A stretch of DNA of 64,000 nucleotides from Ananas comosus. Its lineage: Eukaryota > Streptophyta > Magnoliopsida > Poales > Bromeliaceae. The translations under genes were made by a program, and so were the position numbers. The notes under the pieces were generated by a model that was not told where the DNA came from, did no database searches, and worked only from the letters and a program-made list of their open reading frames with translations. Where the stretch lies: NCBI RefSeq assembly GCF_001540865.1, contig NC_033629.1:5078511-5142510 (forward strand). The letters run 5' to 3'. Positions 44,804 through 55,582 of this stretch are shown piece after piece; within the stretch, counting starts at the first letter, position 1, and the number at the start of each line of letters is the position of its first letter.

Positions 44804-47004
44804 GCAGAACTTTCTGCATCAATAAATCTTTTTTGTGTTGAACCGAATCGATTTCCCGTTTCGTCTCGTTTGAGACTTCATCTGATCCATCCTTTTCTTG
44901 ATCATCTCCTTCAGGAATGTCATCCCATTCCTCGGGGAATGCCATTAATTTATTCCATTCGTTGCCTCTCTTTTTGTCGTTGATAATGATTTCCGAATCT
45001 TTTTTCGTCATTTCGGCTTTGCATCTTATGCAAAGCCGAAGGTTTCTTTTGGCGTGTGCAATATTTTCTGCGGTCGTCTTGTCTGCAATCTCTTTTCCTT
45101 TAGCATTCACCATGTTAACCTGTAACGGAAAAGAGTTTTTGTCAATTCTTGTATTTTCATTTTCTTGATCAGCTAAAATGAGTCGACCCTCGTCTATTTC
45201 TTCTTGGATCTGCCTTTTTGCAGTCGCTTTTTCTTTTTCTTTCATATTCACCATGTTGACCTGTGATGGAAAATGATTCTTATCAATTTTTATATTTTTA
45301 TTTTCTTGGTCGGCAAATATGAGCCGACCCTCATTTATTTTTTTTTGAATCTGCCTCTTAAAGACAGTGCATTCATTTGTCTTATGGCTCCATGAGTGGT
45401 GCCATTTGCAATATCGTCTACATTTTAATTCTTCCACAGGAGGTATTGTTTTACCCTCCTGCAATTGAATTTGACCATCTTTTAGCAACCGATCAAAAAT
45501 TAGATCGGTCTTTGACACATCAAACGAATATGTGTTTGCCGACACCCGTGCTTTCGCCTCGCTTGACTTAGCAGGCTTCAGCAAAGCACATTTGTATGGC
45601 TGTCGACTTTTTACAATCTCAACTGCATATACTTCGGCTTCATCAGCCAAATCTTCAGCCTCTTCAGATGAATTCGGCTCCTCACGAGCCGAAGACTCTT
45701 CAAGGAATGAGATATGTTTCTCCTTCCTTTTGTTCCACTCTTTGTTTCGGCTCCATTGGGTCGATCTTCATTATTTCCTTTTCGGAATTGCTCATATTGA
45801 ACAACTCGAACTCCCAAATTGAAAAAATTTGAAAAATATTTGTCTTCAAAATAATCTTTAATTTTAAAATGCAAGCCGTACGAAATGCCATTTTGGCAAA
45901 CTCCGACTCTGGCATTCTCACAAAACAACAGCTCCTAGCCGTCTTGAATCGGTTCAAATATTCATCAATCAATTCTCCCGTTCTCTGTTTGAACTGAGCC
46001 AAATCGGCAACCGATAATTCTGGTTCGGTTATATAGAATTATTCATGAAATTTTTCTTCTAATTCGTCCCAATTCCGGACGGAATTAGCCGGCAAACTTG
46101 TATACCAAGTGAAAGCCGTCTTGGTTAATGAGGTGTTAAATAATCTTAACTTTAAAAATGGGTCCACTGCGGCTTCTCGGCATTGTGCCGTGAACCGTGC
46201 AACATGTTCGATCGTGTTCTCGGTCTCATCTCTGGAAAACTTATCAAACTTCGGCATTTTTCAATTTGCCGGGTATGGATGTTCTGCGTCTATATTCGCA
46301 GGGTAAGGTGATCTAAATACAGGCCGCATTGCTAGCCTTGCGCCTATTCCGAATGTATTTCGGATGGCTTCCTCTATTTGCGCATAAATTTCATTGTTAT
46401 TCCCCCGGGGGGGGACTTTTGCTTGTACTGGATTTGGTCCTTGTGGTAGATCAAAATTTTGTATCATAGGGTTAACTCCTTGTACATTCGAAGCCTGCCC
46501 CCTAGCCCCTACATTTTCGGGCTGGTATGCTGCTACTGGTGGAGGAGGCGGTAACCCCCATGCTATCTCAGGTTGTTTGCCGGCATTGACAACTGCCGGT
46601 CTATAAATTCTCTGAAACGGTGCCCCCTGGTATTGAGGTTGACCGTTTACCGGTGTTACATGATTTTGTAACACTGGCGTCATTACAGGCGCTTGTAAGC
46701 CTGTTATCGGCTGCCCATTCCGAGTTAATAATTGTCCTATTCGGGCAATATTCTCGTTAGAGGCTGTGATTGCGGCTAACACCGCATCTAGCCGTGCAGT
46801 GCTAGTATGACTATTTTGGTCCAAAACTTGTAGGACCGAAGTCATTTGCCCAATCGCCTGAGCCAAATTAGGCTCTTGCTGGCCAGATTGGCCGCTAGTT
46901 TCACCCTCAGCGGGCAAAACCGCTTTGCGTTCGGCAACATTTTTTGAATTGCTAGGTTGTTCGCTCCCAGAACTTCTAGGAACGGCCCTATTTTGTAAAT
47001 TCAT
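44760..47004 (-). pseudogene. Tat gag, copy 1, with stops, a frameshift and an internal duplication
   Basis: It starts at 47004 (MNLQNRAV), 77 bp inside the LTR. The capsid region (FTAQCREAAVDPFLKLRLFN, TAFTWYTSLP, WDELEEKFHE, FYITEPELSVADLAQFKQ) is typical of Tat/Athila-type gag. TGA at 46261-46263 and TAA at 46039-46041 interrupt one frame, and a frameshift near 45895 moves into the frame of LHFKIKDYFEDKY. The final part (45650-44760) is open and has a CRRYCKWHHSWSHKTNEC knuckle. It also has two tandem copies of a segment of about 47 residues: RQIQKKINEGRLIFADQE and RQIQEEIDEGRLILADQE. No protease motif follows. Confidence 0.8.
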
Positions 47005-47057
47005 GCATTATCGTCAGCCATAATATCAATAACTGATAAAAAATTACCTTAAAACGA

Positions 47058-47075
47058 GTCCCACCGAGCGTGCCA
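47058..47075 (-). other. Tat primer-binding site candidate
   Basis: Five bases inside the 5' LTR the minus strand reads TGGCACGCTCGGTGGGAC. A TGG start followed by a GC-rich stretch is the usual form of a tRNA-complementary primer site. I could not assign the tRNA. Confidence 0.55.
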
Positions 47076-47080
47076 AAAAT

Positions 47081-47820
47081 TGTTCGTAGTTGAAATCCCT
47101 GATACTTAACACGGTCAAAGACCCTCCTCGAGAAGCGTGTCGGGATGGAAACGGCTTATGGTACTGACCCTCGAAGTTTGCGCCCTTCGAACGATCAAGC
47201 GATTCGGCTGACGAGGGATCAAATTAGCCGGGTTCGAAACCTCTAAAGTAAACTTGGTTCGGCGGGATAAGCCGAATGTACGGACATAGTTAGAAACGAG
47301 TACGGCAGAAGAGCCGAACTAACAGAAAATGTGAGAATTGGTCGGCTAGAGGAGCCGAATGCTTTTATATTGAGTGGAAGGAAGTACAGGGGTCGAGTGT
47401 GCCAGATGGCATGCAAACTCGGTTGATCTACTTTACAGATTACTCCTAGAAAGAACAGTAAATGCGGGAAAAGAAAAGTTACAGGTAAACTACTCCTAGA
47501 GAATGCAGAAAATTACAAGGAATTAAGGATGGTTTTTTATTCGTAGGAAAAAAGACCCTTTTTTTAGGGCGTTATTGACCTATTTATAGATCGCCCCTTG
47601 ATCAATTATTGCTCTTACACGATCGGCCACTATCTCCTAATATCCCGGACCACCTCCAGCTGATCGGAACCGCATGCAACTGTTTGCGGTTACTGTAACT
47701 TCCTTCAATTTGCGCGACGGTTTACTTTAAAACTTTTCCGGTACTCCTGATGCACGGCCAAATTGATACCTTTGAAGGGAATACCGGTGTACCACCTGTC
47801 CGCACCTAATTGGCTCAACA
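47081..47820 (-). repeat. Tat element LTR (5' LTR in sense orientation)
   Basis: Partner of 39317-40056 with identical length and ends. It is followed by GACAT, the target duplication. Confidence 0.92.
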
Positions 47821-48062
47821 GACATATTTAAAAATATCAGGACTTTTGCATGAACAATATATAAAAGTTGAACTTTATAAGTATATATTTATTATTCATT
47901 ATACTTGTAGGGACCTATATAAAATTAACCTGTAGCCAAAAGTAGAAAGGAAAAAAAAAGGAGCCAATCAAATCCTAAAAGCCACAGTATGCAAGCTTTT
48001 TTAAACCTTATTGAATGCCTAGGTTAGGCCGAGGTTACATGAAACAACAAATATTTTACTAN

Positions 48063-48559
48063 GAAACAAGAACTACATTTGAAGACTCGGTAAATGCCTC
48101 AACTACAAGAGTCGGGGAAGCAACGAAAGATCGATACATTGCCCGGCCCTCTCCTCCTTCCGCATCGTATATCGAAATGTTATATATGAAATTCTTCCTG
48201 CCCTATGTGCCGGGACATGCCTACACGAAAGCTGAAAGAGTACATCGTCGGGGAAGGGCTCATCTCGCACTTAAAGATCGATAGCTCATCTCGAGACAAG
48301 AGATATTCTAGAAATATAATATAAGTAGTTAAGAATAGCCCCTACTCCAAAAGCTAACCCAGCAGCTAAGAAAGCAAGAACTAGCTAGAAAGCGTCTTCA
48401 GCGTCTCAAGCTGAAAGAGCGGAAATAGACAGAACACGCACAACGAAAGAAAGCATAGGCTAGTTTGGAGGGCTCAACTACAATCGCTTCACGAACAGTA
48501 AGAGACGGGGAAGGAAGGCAAGGTTACTGATCTGCTTTCTGCTCGTGTCACCTGCTTGC
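48063..48559. other. GC-balanced insert of unknown, possibly organellar, origin
   Basis: Between the N at 48062 and the start of the second Tat copy lies about 500 bp unlike either side (AAGAGTCGGGGAAGCAACG, CGTCTTCAGCGTCTCAAGC, GAGACGGGGAAGGAAGGCAA). The style recalls plant mitochondrial DNA, but I recognise no gene in it. A short frame here has no family features. Confidence 0.25.
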
Positions 48560-48840
48560 TTAGGTAATCTTAATTACCGCTGTCTATTCATCATTATAGC
48601 CGACCTCAGAACTCACTTCGATGCGACGGTTCGCCGCGACGGCCTTTTCTTCTTCCCTAAGCTTCTTATTCCCTTTGTCTTTTCTATCCCCTTTTTATTT
48701 CTTCCTCGTCTTCTTCGGCGAAACTTCTCTTTCGCTTCTCTTTACTTCTTCTTCGTCTTTTCCGATTTCTTTTAATCTTCATCTTTCATTCACAGCTTCT
48801 GCTCATTCTCTTCTTTCTTAGCTCCTTTTCGCTTCAAGTA

Positions 48841-51800
48841 ATGGCGCCGCTCCCGCCTTTACCTACTCGTCCTTCGCTGGACTATACCCTGCTTAAATCG
48901 TATCTCGAAACAGACCCTACTAGATTCATTTTGGGTCCCTCCTTTACTGAAGATCCGCTTGCTGATGACTTCCCTTATTTTAACGACGATTTTCCATTAG
49001 TGGCCAAATCCATACATCTCCATTCCTGGTACCCTTGAGCTTCAACAGGAAAAAGTCTTCGAACCTGACCTAGTGTTTCGAACGCTTATTTGGCTTGGTC
49101 AGATCGAGTAGAAGCCGCCTATGGTGATTTCTGGCAGAAAATTGGAGTCTATGAAGCTATTCGGCTGTCTCAGAAGCCTCCGGTAGCCGACAACCTTCTT
49201 TTGGCTTCTGCTCTCTATTTCTGGTCCCCTGTTTCTAATATTTTTCTTTTTAAAGGGGGACCTCTTACTTCGACTCTTTTAGATGTAGCAGCCATTATTG
49301 GTCTACGGCCTCATGGTGTTACTCTCTCCATGGCCTATAATCCTGATGGTGTATCCGATTTTGAGACCTATCTTGACCCCACTGATTTGGCCTACTCCAA
49401 GTTTCTTCTTAAATTTGCGGGTGAATTTCCTGCCCCTGTCACTAAGAAAGAACACATAGCATTCCTTCTATATTGGTTATGTCATAACCTCTTCTGTACT
49501 CATTTGCAGAAGATTAATCGAGATTTTGTCCCCATCGCCGTCGGTTTGACTAACGGCGATAAATTAGCTCTTGGGCCTTATTTTCTCGCTTTTGTCTATA
49601 GAAAAATTTTTGCTTCTATCAAACCACTATCTTCTGGAGATGGTGTAACCATTAGCTCTGGCTGTGGTGTTTTTTGGTTTTTGCAAATATTTTTGCAAAT
49701 TTATGTTCTTGAGTTATGCCGAAGTCCTTTAGATCTAGATTCAGCTGCTCAATTTGATTCTTATGGGATAGCTCTCGGCTATCCCCAGCTAAAGACATCG
49801 AGCCACCCTCTTTATTTTGTCACTTATTTTAAGACTTTTTATGAGTCTCGCCCTCATTTCATCGTTTCTTGGTCTCCATTCGCTGATCGCGTCATCGGTC
49901 CATCTTGGTTTCTTGCTCGGTATTAGGACATTCACGGTAAATTGGCCTCTTCTCGTACCAGCAAATATTCAGATGTATGGTATTCTTTCTTGGCTCCAAG
50001 GGATTTGCATGTTGGGCTAAAATCGCGCTCGAAACTGCTGCCGAGCANTCATTTATCCATCCATTGGTCTCCATTTGCTAACCGCGTCACCGGCCCATCT
50101 TGGTTCCTAGCAAAATACGAAGCTCTTCAAAGCGAACTTACTTCCTCTCGCGCCGGCGAGTATGCAGATGTTTGGTATTCATTTTTGGCAGCAAGGGATT
50201 TGCATGTCGGCATGAAATCGTGCTCGAAACTGTTGATCGGATTTCGGCTTTAGGGAATCGCCTTCGGTAGTTCTTCAAATTAGTGAGCTTCAGGCCGAAT
50301 TATACAGGGGTGGTAGGTTTTTGCTATACCGTTATTTGGGATCATTTTACCAATCGCATTTTCAGCCGATCTGCAACACAAGCGTATCGCTAGACTATTC
50401 TCCCAATCAGTACAATTCTTGCTCATAATTATTTTCTTTTCTTTTCATAACAATGATTTTTTACTTATTCATCTTTCAGCTACCACAGTACCTTTTCCAA
50501 GCAAGGATCTTCCAGTTGATCCTGCTACTCTCTCTATACCGAAAGAAGAGCCAGAGGAAATTTTTGATACTGCCTCTGATGTTCCACCTTCTTCTGTAAG
50601 AAACTCTTTTTTACTTTGACTTTTCTTTTCTTATTAGGCCCAATGCTTAGTTTGTCTTTATCTACAGTCAATTCCAGTTTCTCCATCGGTCCCCGCTTCA
50701 GAGAAAAAGGCCGATTGAAACTACACAATCCACTCCTCCGCAGCCTCCAAAGCGACGCAAGTCAGTTGTCAAGAAACCACATTCATATTCCCAACAAACC
50801 GAAGGCGTTTCTTTGGCTGACATTTTAAAGAAAAGAACCGAAGACGTACCTTCGGTTACAATTTCAGAAAGAAGAGCCGAAGAAACACCTTCGGCTGAGG
50901 CTCCAAAAAAAAGAACCGAACTATCATCTTCGGCTGCTGAGCAAAGCTCTGTTTCGAACGAGCCGATTGAGATTGAGGTAAACCAATTTTAGTTATCTGT
51001 ACTCAATCTTTTTGTTTCTTCATTTATTTATTCTTTTCTCCTAATAAAACAGTCCTCTCCTGAAAGAATCCATTTTGCTCCTTCTTTGAAGACGCAGATG
51101 GATTGGGAACTCTGTCGTGAAGCTCGCCTCAAAAAGAGGCAAGAAGCAGAGAAGAACAGGGCAACTCAAGAAAAGACCCGAGAGTTGCCAACAAGTAGTG
51201 CAGCATCACCAATGCCAACAACAGAAGGAGAAAATGTGAATGCACCTTTGGAAAAGGGCATTGAAGGAGCACGAACAGAGCCTCATTTGCCTCCTAAAGC
51301 TTCATCGTCTGTTCCAGAAGATCCTCTGTCTGCAACTCTTCACTCTCTTTTAATTTCGAGTCCAAATTCTAATGAAGGAGATGATTCAACTATCATTGTG
51401 ATGTCGTCAGACACTCAACAATAATTTTGATGAGTGTCTACTATTATATAGTCAAGGTCTCCCGTATTTGGCTCAGAATTCAGAGCAATTTGATCGGCTG
51501 TGTGCTCTTTCACTTGACTTGGCCGATTGGTCAGACATCTCTTTTGCTGGTAAATATTTTGTAGAGATTCTATAGTCTCAACTTTCTTCTTTTTTATCTC
51601 GGCAACAATCTTTGGGTGCCAAATTTTTATCCTTTGATCAACATTTTCATCAAGTTGATCATTGTAAGAATACTATGCCTAAGGTAGCGGCTCCTATTAC
51701 CGACAAAAGCCGAGAGGATCAAACTTTAGCAAATCAAGAATCGGCTTTGCAGCAGCGAATTTCAACTCTCAAGAAAGAATTAGCCACAGCCGAATTAACT

Positions 51801-51998
51801 CTAGCTCATACCTCTAAGCGTCGGCTCCTCCAACAGGATCAATTGAAGACGAAGAAGGATGAAGGGGTAAAGCTTCAAGACAAGCTTACCCAACTTTACA
51901 AAGTGCATCCTTTAATGAAGCGTAGGAGAAAAGCAGCTGAGACTACCCAAACTAACTTGATAACCGAATGGAACCAACTCAAGGATTTACTATCTTGA
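48841..51998 (+). pseudogene. PMD gene, copy 2, chimeric at gap
   Basis: It has the same layout as copy 1. Exon 1 starts at 48841 (MAPLPPLPTRPSLDY) with stops at 49036-49038 and shortly after, then an open run from 49090 (YEAIRLSQKP, FWSPVSNIFLFKGGPL, DVAAIIGLRPHGV) to a TAG at 49924-49926. The N at 50048 is flanked by two non-identical copies of one PMD segment (49853-50047 and 50049-50240, WSPFA(D/N)RV(I/T)GPSWFLA), so the sequence to the right comes from another paralogue. The donor after exon 1 (CCAATCAGTACA) no longer matches copy 1. The coiled-coil exon ends at 51998, again about 16 bp from the integrase stop. The 51421-51423 stop matches 43150-43152 in copy 1. Confidence 0.7.
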
Positions 51999-52176
51999 TT
52001 CGGCTTGTAATCCTTTAACTCTGACTTTGATTATTCTCCCACATGGACGGGTTATACTTTTTTAAGTACTTTCCATTGATTGGCTTTTCATTTTCTAACC
52101 CATCTATCTTTTTCAAGTAATATGCATTTCTCCTCGTGATTCTACTGATTTGAAATGGTCCTTCCCAATTTAGAGA

Positions 52177-53075
52177 TCATTTTCCGTATACTCGGTCTTT
52201 TCGACAGATTGAAAAAATAAGCCTAAGAACCAAGTCACCAACCGCAAATGACTTAGTTTTAACTTTTTTATTATATGCATTGCGTACTCGGCTTTGATAA
52301 GCTTGTAAATGGTTCAATACCATCAACCGAGTTTTATATATTTCTTCCATTTCTTCCTTCATCAAATTACTATATTGATCAGCCGATAGCTCCTTTTGCC
52401 TTTCTACTCTTAAAGAAGGGACTGTTATTTCGACTGGTAACACGGCCTCGTGGCCGTATACTAATTGAAACGGTGTCATCCCCGTTGCTGTTTTTATTGA
52501 AGTTCGGCATGTCCATAATATTTCGGATAACTTTTCATTCCACTTCCTTGGATGTTTTTCGATATGCCGCTTCATAAGATTTATAATCACCTTATTTGCT
52601 GCCTCAGCTTGTCTATTAGCTTGAGCATAATATGGTGATGAATGAAGTAACTTGATCTTCCGAGATTCAATGAACCGAATGAACTGACCTCCTGTGAACA
52701 TTGTTCCTTGGTCGGTTGTGATCGTCTCGGGATCCCAAAGCGATGAATTATTGAGTCTTCAATGAAGTCAATAATTTCTTTTTGAGTGACCAATCGAGCA
52801 GGTTCCATTTCTACCCACTTGGTAAAATAATCAACGGCCACTATTAAAAACTTATGACCAGCCGAAAAATTCGGCTGAATTTCTCCAATCAAATCCATGG
52901 CCCAACCTCGAAAAGGCCACGATTTAATTATAGCATACATCACGGAAGCAGGTCGGCCTAACTTGTTGCTGCGAGTGCGGCCGATACCCAGGAAACCTTT
53001 GCTTTGAGCCGAATGGTTTTTCTGGATAACTCTATCGGCTATGACGTTCATCTTGTCGGTTATGATAGTAATCAT
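52177..53075 (-). pseudogene. Tat integrase, copy 2
   Basis: Collinear with 43742-44803. A one-base deletion near 52731 shifts frame after HRFGIP, although the underlying sequence keeps the catalytic Asp (TTDQG) that copy 1 has lost. A TGA at 52177-52179 replaces the Trp codon after RVYGK (TGG to TGA). Confidence 0.75.
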
Positions 53076-53838
53076 GCAGAACTTTCTGCATCAATAAATC
53101 TTTTTTGTGTTGAACCGAATCGATTTCCCGTTTCGTCTCGTTTGAGACTTCATCTGATCCATCCTTTTCTTGATCATCTCCTTCAGGAATGTCATCCCAT
53201 TCCTCGGGGAATGCCATTAATTTATTCCATTCGTTGCCTCTCTTTTTGTCGTTGATAATGATTTCCGAATCTTTTTTCGTCATTTCGGCTTTGCATCTTA
53301 TGCAAAGCCGAAGGTTTCTTTTGGCGTGTGCAATATTTTCTGCGGTCGTCTTGTCTGCAATCTCTTTTCCTTTAGCATTCACCATGTTAACCTGTAACGG
53401 AAAAGAGTTTTTGTCAATTCTTGTATTTTCATTTTCTTGATCAGCTAAAATGAGTCGACCCTCGTCTATTTCTTCTTGGATCTGCCTTTTTGCAGTCGCT
53501 TTTTCTTTTTCTTTCATATTCACCATGTTGACCTGTGATGGAAAATGATTCTTATCAATTTTTATATTTTTATTTTCTTGGTCGGCAAATATGAGCCGAC
53601 CCTCATTTATTTTTTTTTGAATCTGCCTCTTAAAGACAGTGCATTCATTTGTCTTATGGCTCCATGAGTGGTGCCATTTGCAATATCGTCTACATTTTAA
53701 TTCTTCCACAGGAGGTATTGTTTTACCCTCCTGCAATTGAATTTGACCATCTTTTAGCAACCGATCAAAAATTAGATCGGTCTTTGACACATCAAACGAA
53801 TATGTGTTTGCCGACACCCGTGCTTTCGCCTCGCTTGA
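53032..53838 (-). pseudogene. Tat gag 3' half, copy 2, truncated at gap
   Basis: It encodes the same knuckle (CRRYCKWHHSWSHKTNEC) and the same 47-residue tandem duplication as copy 1, without visible difference. The 5' half is lost at the N at 53839. Confidence 0.75.
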
Positions 53839-53839
53839 N

Positions 53840-55529
53840 CCCGTGGTAGTCAACATCCCACCCTAGGAATGAGCCTTTCCCACGGCAATCCACTTCGGCG
53901 CCCAATCCCGCACGGTGAACGTATCGCGATGGCCAACTCCGGAGTACCGGCTTGTAGGGAGCGACCCTCACAAGCATGTGCGAATGAGCACAATGGCAAG
54001 CATGCGTATAAGTCTGTCTTACGTACTAAGTCCTCATGTCTAAAACATGGAATATATCGAATGTCACAAAGGCCTATCACTATGTCGTCATGTCTCTAAC
54101 ATGGAATATAGTCTATGTCCAATAGCCTATCACTATGTCTCTATGTTGCATTTTCACAGTTTACTAGTTTCGAGTGCCTCTTTATGACACTATTGTTCAA
54201 TGAGTCCAAGCATGGTATTTATGTTCATGAATGCATAATTCTACTCATTTCAAACATAGGAGACATGTTCTCAACTTGCAAGGCTAACCACCTTTCACAA
54301 TGCATGCAGTCTACACATATAGCTCTACTATATAGAGTGCAATTTCATGATACATAAAAAATACATTTCAAGTGTTCTAAAATTCACATAAATCATGTTT
54401 AACATGGATTTGCTCTTAAAAAAACTTTACGAAGAGTTTAGAAAGCATAAGGGCCATTTTGCCCCGTTTTCATGAAGTCAAACCCACCGAAGATACCGAA
54501 ACCCTTCGTAAGCTCCGACGAAGGTGTCGATTAGTCTCCTAGCACCCTAAAGATGTAAGAACAAGGGTCAAACAAATCTTACGATTAATACAAGGCTCAA
54601 TCAATAAGCAACCTAGGCTAAGGTGGAGGAAACTCACCTCAAGTGAAGAAATCCTCACTCAAACTCCAAATAGGGGCAAGAACCCTTCCAATCCAACCTA
54701 AAGGAAGTTTCTAAACCAATCAATAAGGTTCCAAAGTCCTCAAATCCAAAAAGCCCCAAATCTAACCCTAGAATCCCAATCTAGGGTTTCATCTAGCAAA
54801 AAGCTTCAAAACTAGAATCTAGAGGAGAAGAACTAGTCACATACCTCTAGGAAGCTCCAAACCAAGTCCAAGATCCTCAAGGGTTGAAGATTGGTCCACC
54901 ACCAAGCTTCAAAAGCAAACTCCAAGTCCCCCAAAGGTGAGAAATGAGGAAGAAGGTGATGCTCCAAGGCCTCCAAGCAAGATCCTCTCCTTCTCCATCT
55001 TCTTCCTCTCCTTCTCCCTCTCTTCTTCTATCTCTAGAATAGGTGTGAAGAGGAGAAATGAGGAGGGAAGAGAGTGAAAGGGCCGTATAGACCATCTAGT
55101 GCAACAAAATCCAAAAAAGCCCCTCAAAAACTCAAATTCACATCAGCCCTGTCTGGGCAGTTTTCGCCTAGAGGGACCGGTCTCCCTGACATGTGACCGG
55201 TCTCTCAGCCTACCCCGAAAATTCAACGTTCGGGAACCGGTCTCTCCCCGCATGGGACCGGTCTCTCCCCGCGCAGACGCGCTCGGGGACCGGTCTCGCC
55301 TGCCAGGGACCGGTTGCCTCGCCAGCTGCCGTAACACTTAGCTAAGGGGACCGGTCTCTCATATCAGGGACCGGTCCCCGAGAGTGAAAACTCTCAGGAC
55401 TTGCCAAAATTCTAGAGATCGAACTTTTAGGCCGGAATACCATCGACGGCCCTCCACCAAGTGTGGAAAAGTTCGGAATACATATCAAACACTCGAACCT
55501 TACAATTTGCAAAGGTCCAGTGTGCTACA
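53840..55529 (-). repeat. Tekay left LTR, partial
   Basis: Collinear with 61560-63422. It contains an array of GGGACCGGTCTCT-type units at about 55160-55385 and ends CCAGTGTGCTACA. The flanking TTCACCCCTCCT (55530-55541) is, on the minus strand, the polypurine tract AGGAGGGGTGAA. Confidence 0.85.
55160..55385. repeat. ACCGGT-centred short repeat array in LTR
   Basis: Eight or so ACCGGT palindromes, mostly in the form GGGACCGGTCTC(T/C), recur every 20-45 bp. The same array is present at 63240-63422 in the right LTR, with several units mutated to ATCGGT or ACGGGT. Confidence 0.8.
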
Positions 55530-55582
55530 TTCACCCCTCCTAAAAAGGAGTTTCGTCCACGAAACTCGAAAGCCAACATACC

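Larger units (their letters stand above)
39312..47825 (-). mobile_element. Tat-lineage Ty3/gypsy LTR retrotransposon, RT-less, carrying a PMD gene
   Basis: A complete insertion: LTRs 39317-40056 and 47081-47820, each 740 bp and starting TGTT with ends TG...CA, bounded by the 5-bp duplication GACAT (39312-39316 and 47821-47825). Its sense strand is minus. The order from the 5' LTR is primer site, gag (47004 to about 44760) and integrase (44803-43742), then a gene on the opposite strand (40629-43725), then the polypurine tract (minus strand of 40057-40069, GAGGGG). Protease, reverse transcriptase and RNase H are absent: gag passes directly into the integrase region. It must have relied on proteins from another element. 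The LTRs differ at roughly 4% of sites in the first half by eye. Confidence 0.9.
48560..53838 (-). mobile_element. second Tat/PMD element copy, partial
   Basis: From TTAGGTAATCTTAATTACC the sequence follows copy 1 from 40363 onward: PMD leader, PMD gene on the plus strand, then integrase and the 3' half of gag on the minus strand. It lacks both LTRs and most of gag, and ends at the N at 53839. It shares the same gag-to-integrase junction without RT, so the deletion predates the two copies. The last 1,026 bp (52813-53838) look identical to 44541-45566, while the rest is clearly diverged. An N at 50048 joins two paralogous PMD segments. Confidence 0.8.
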
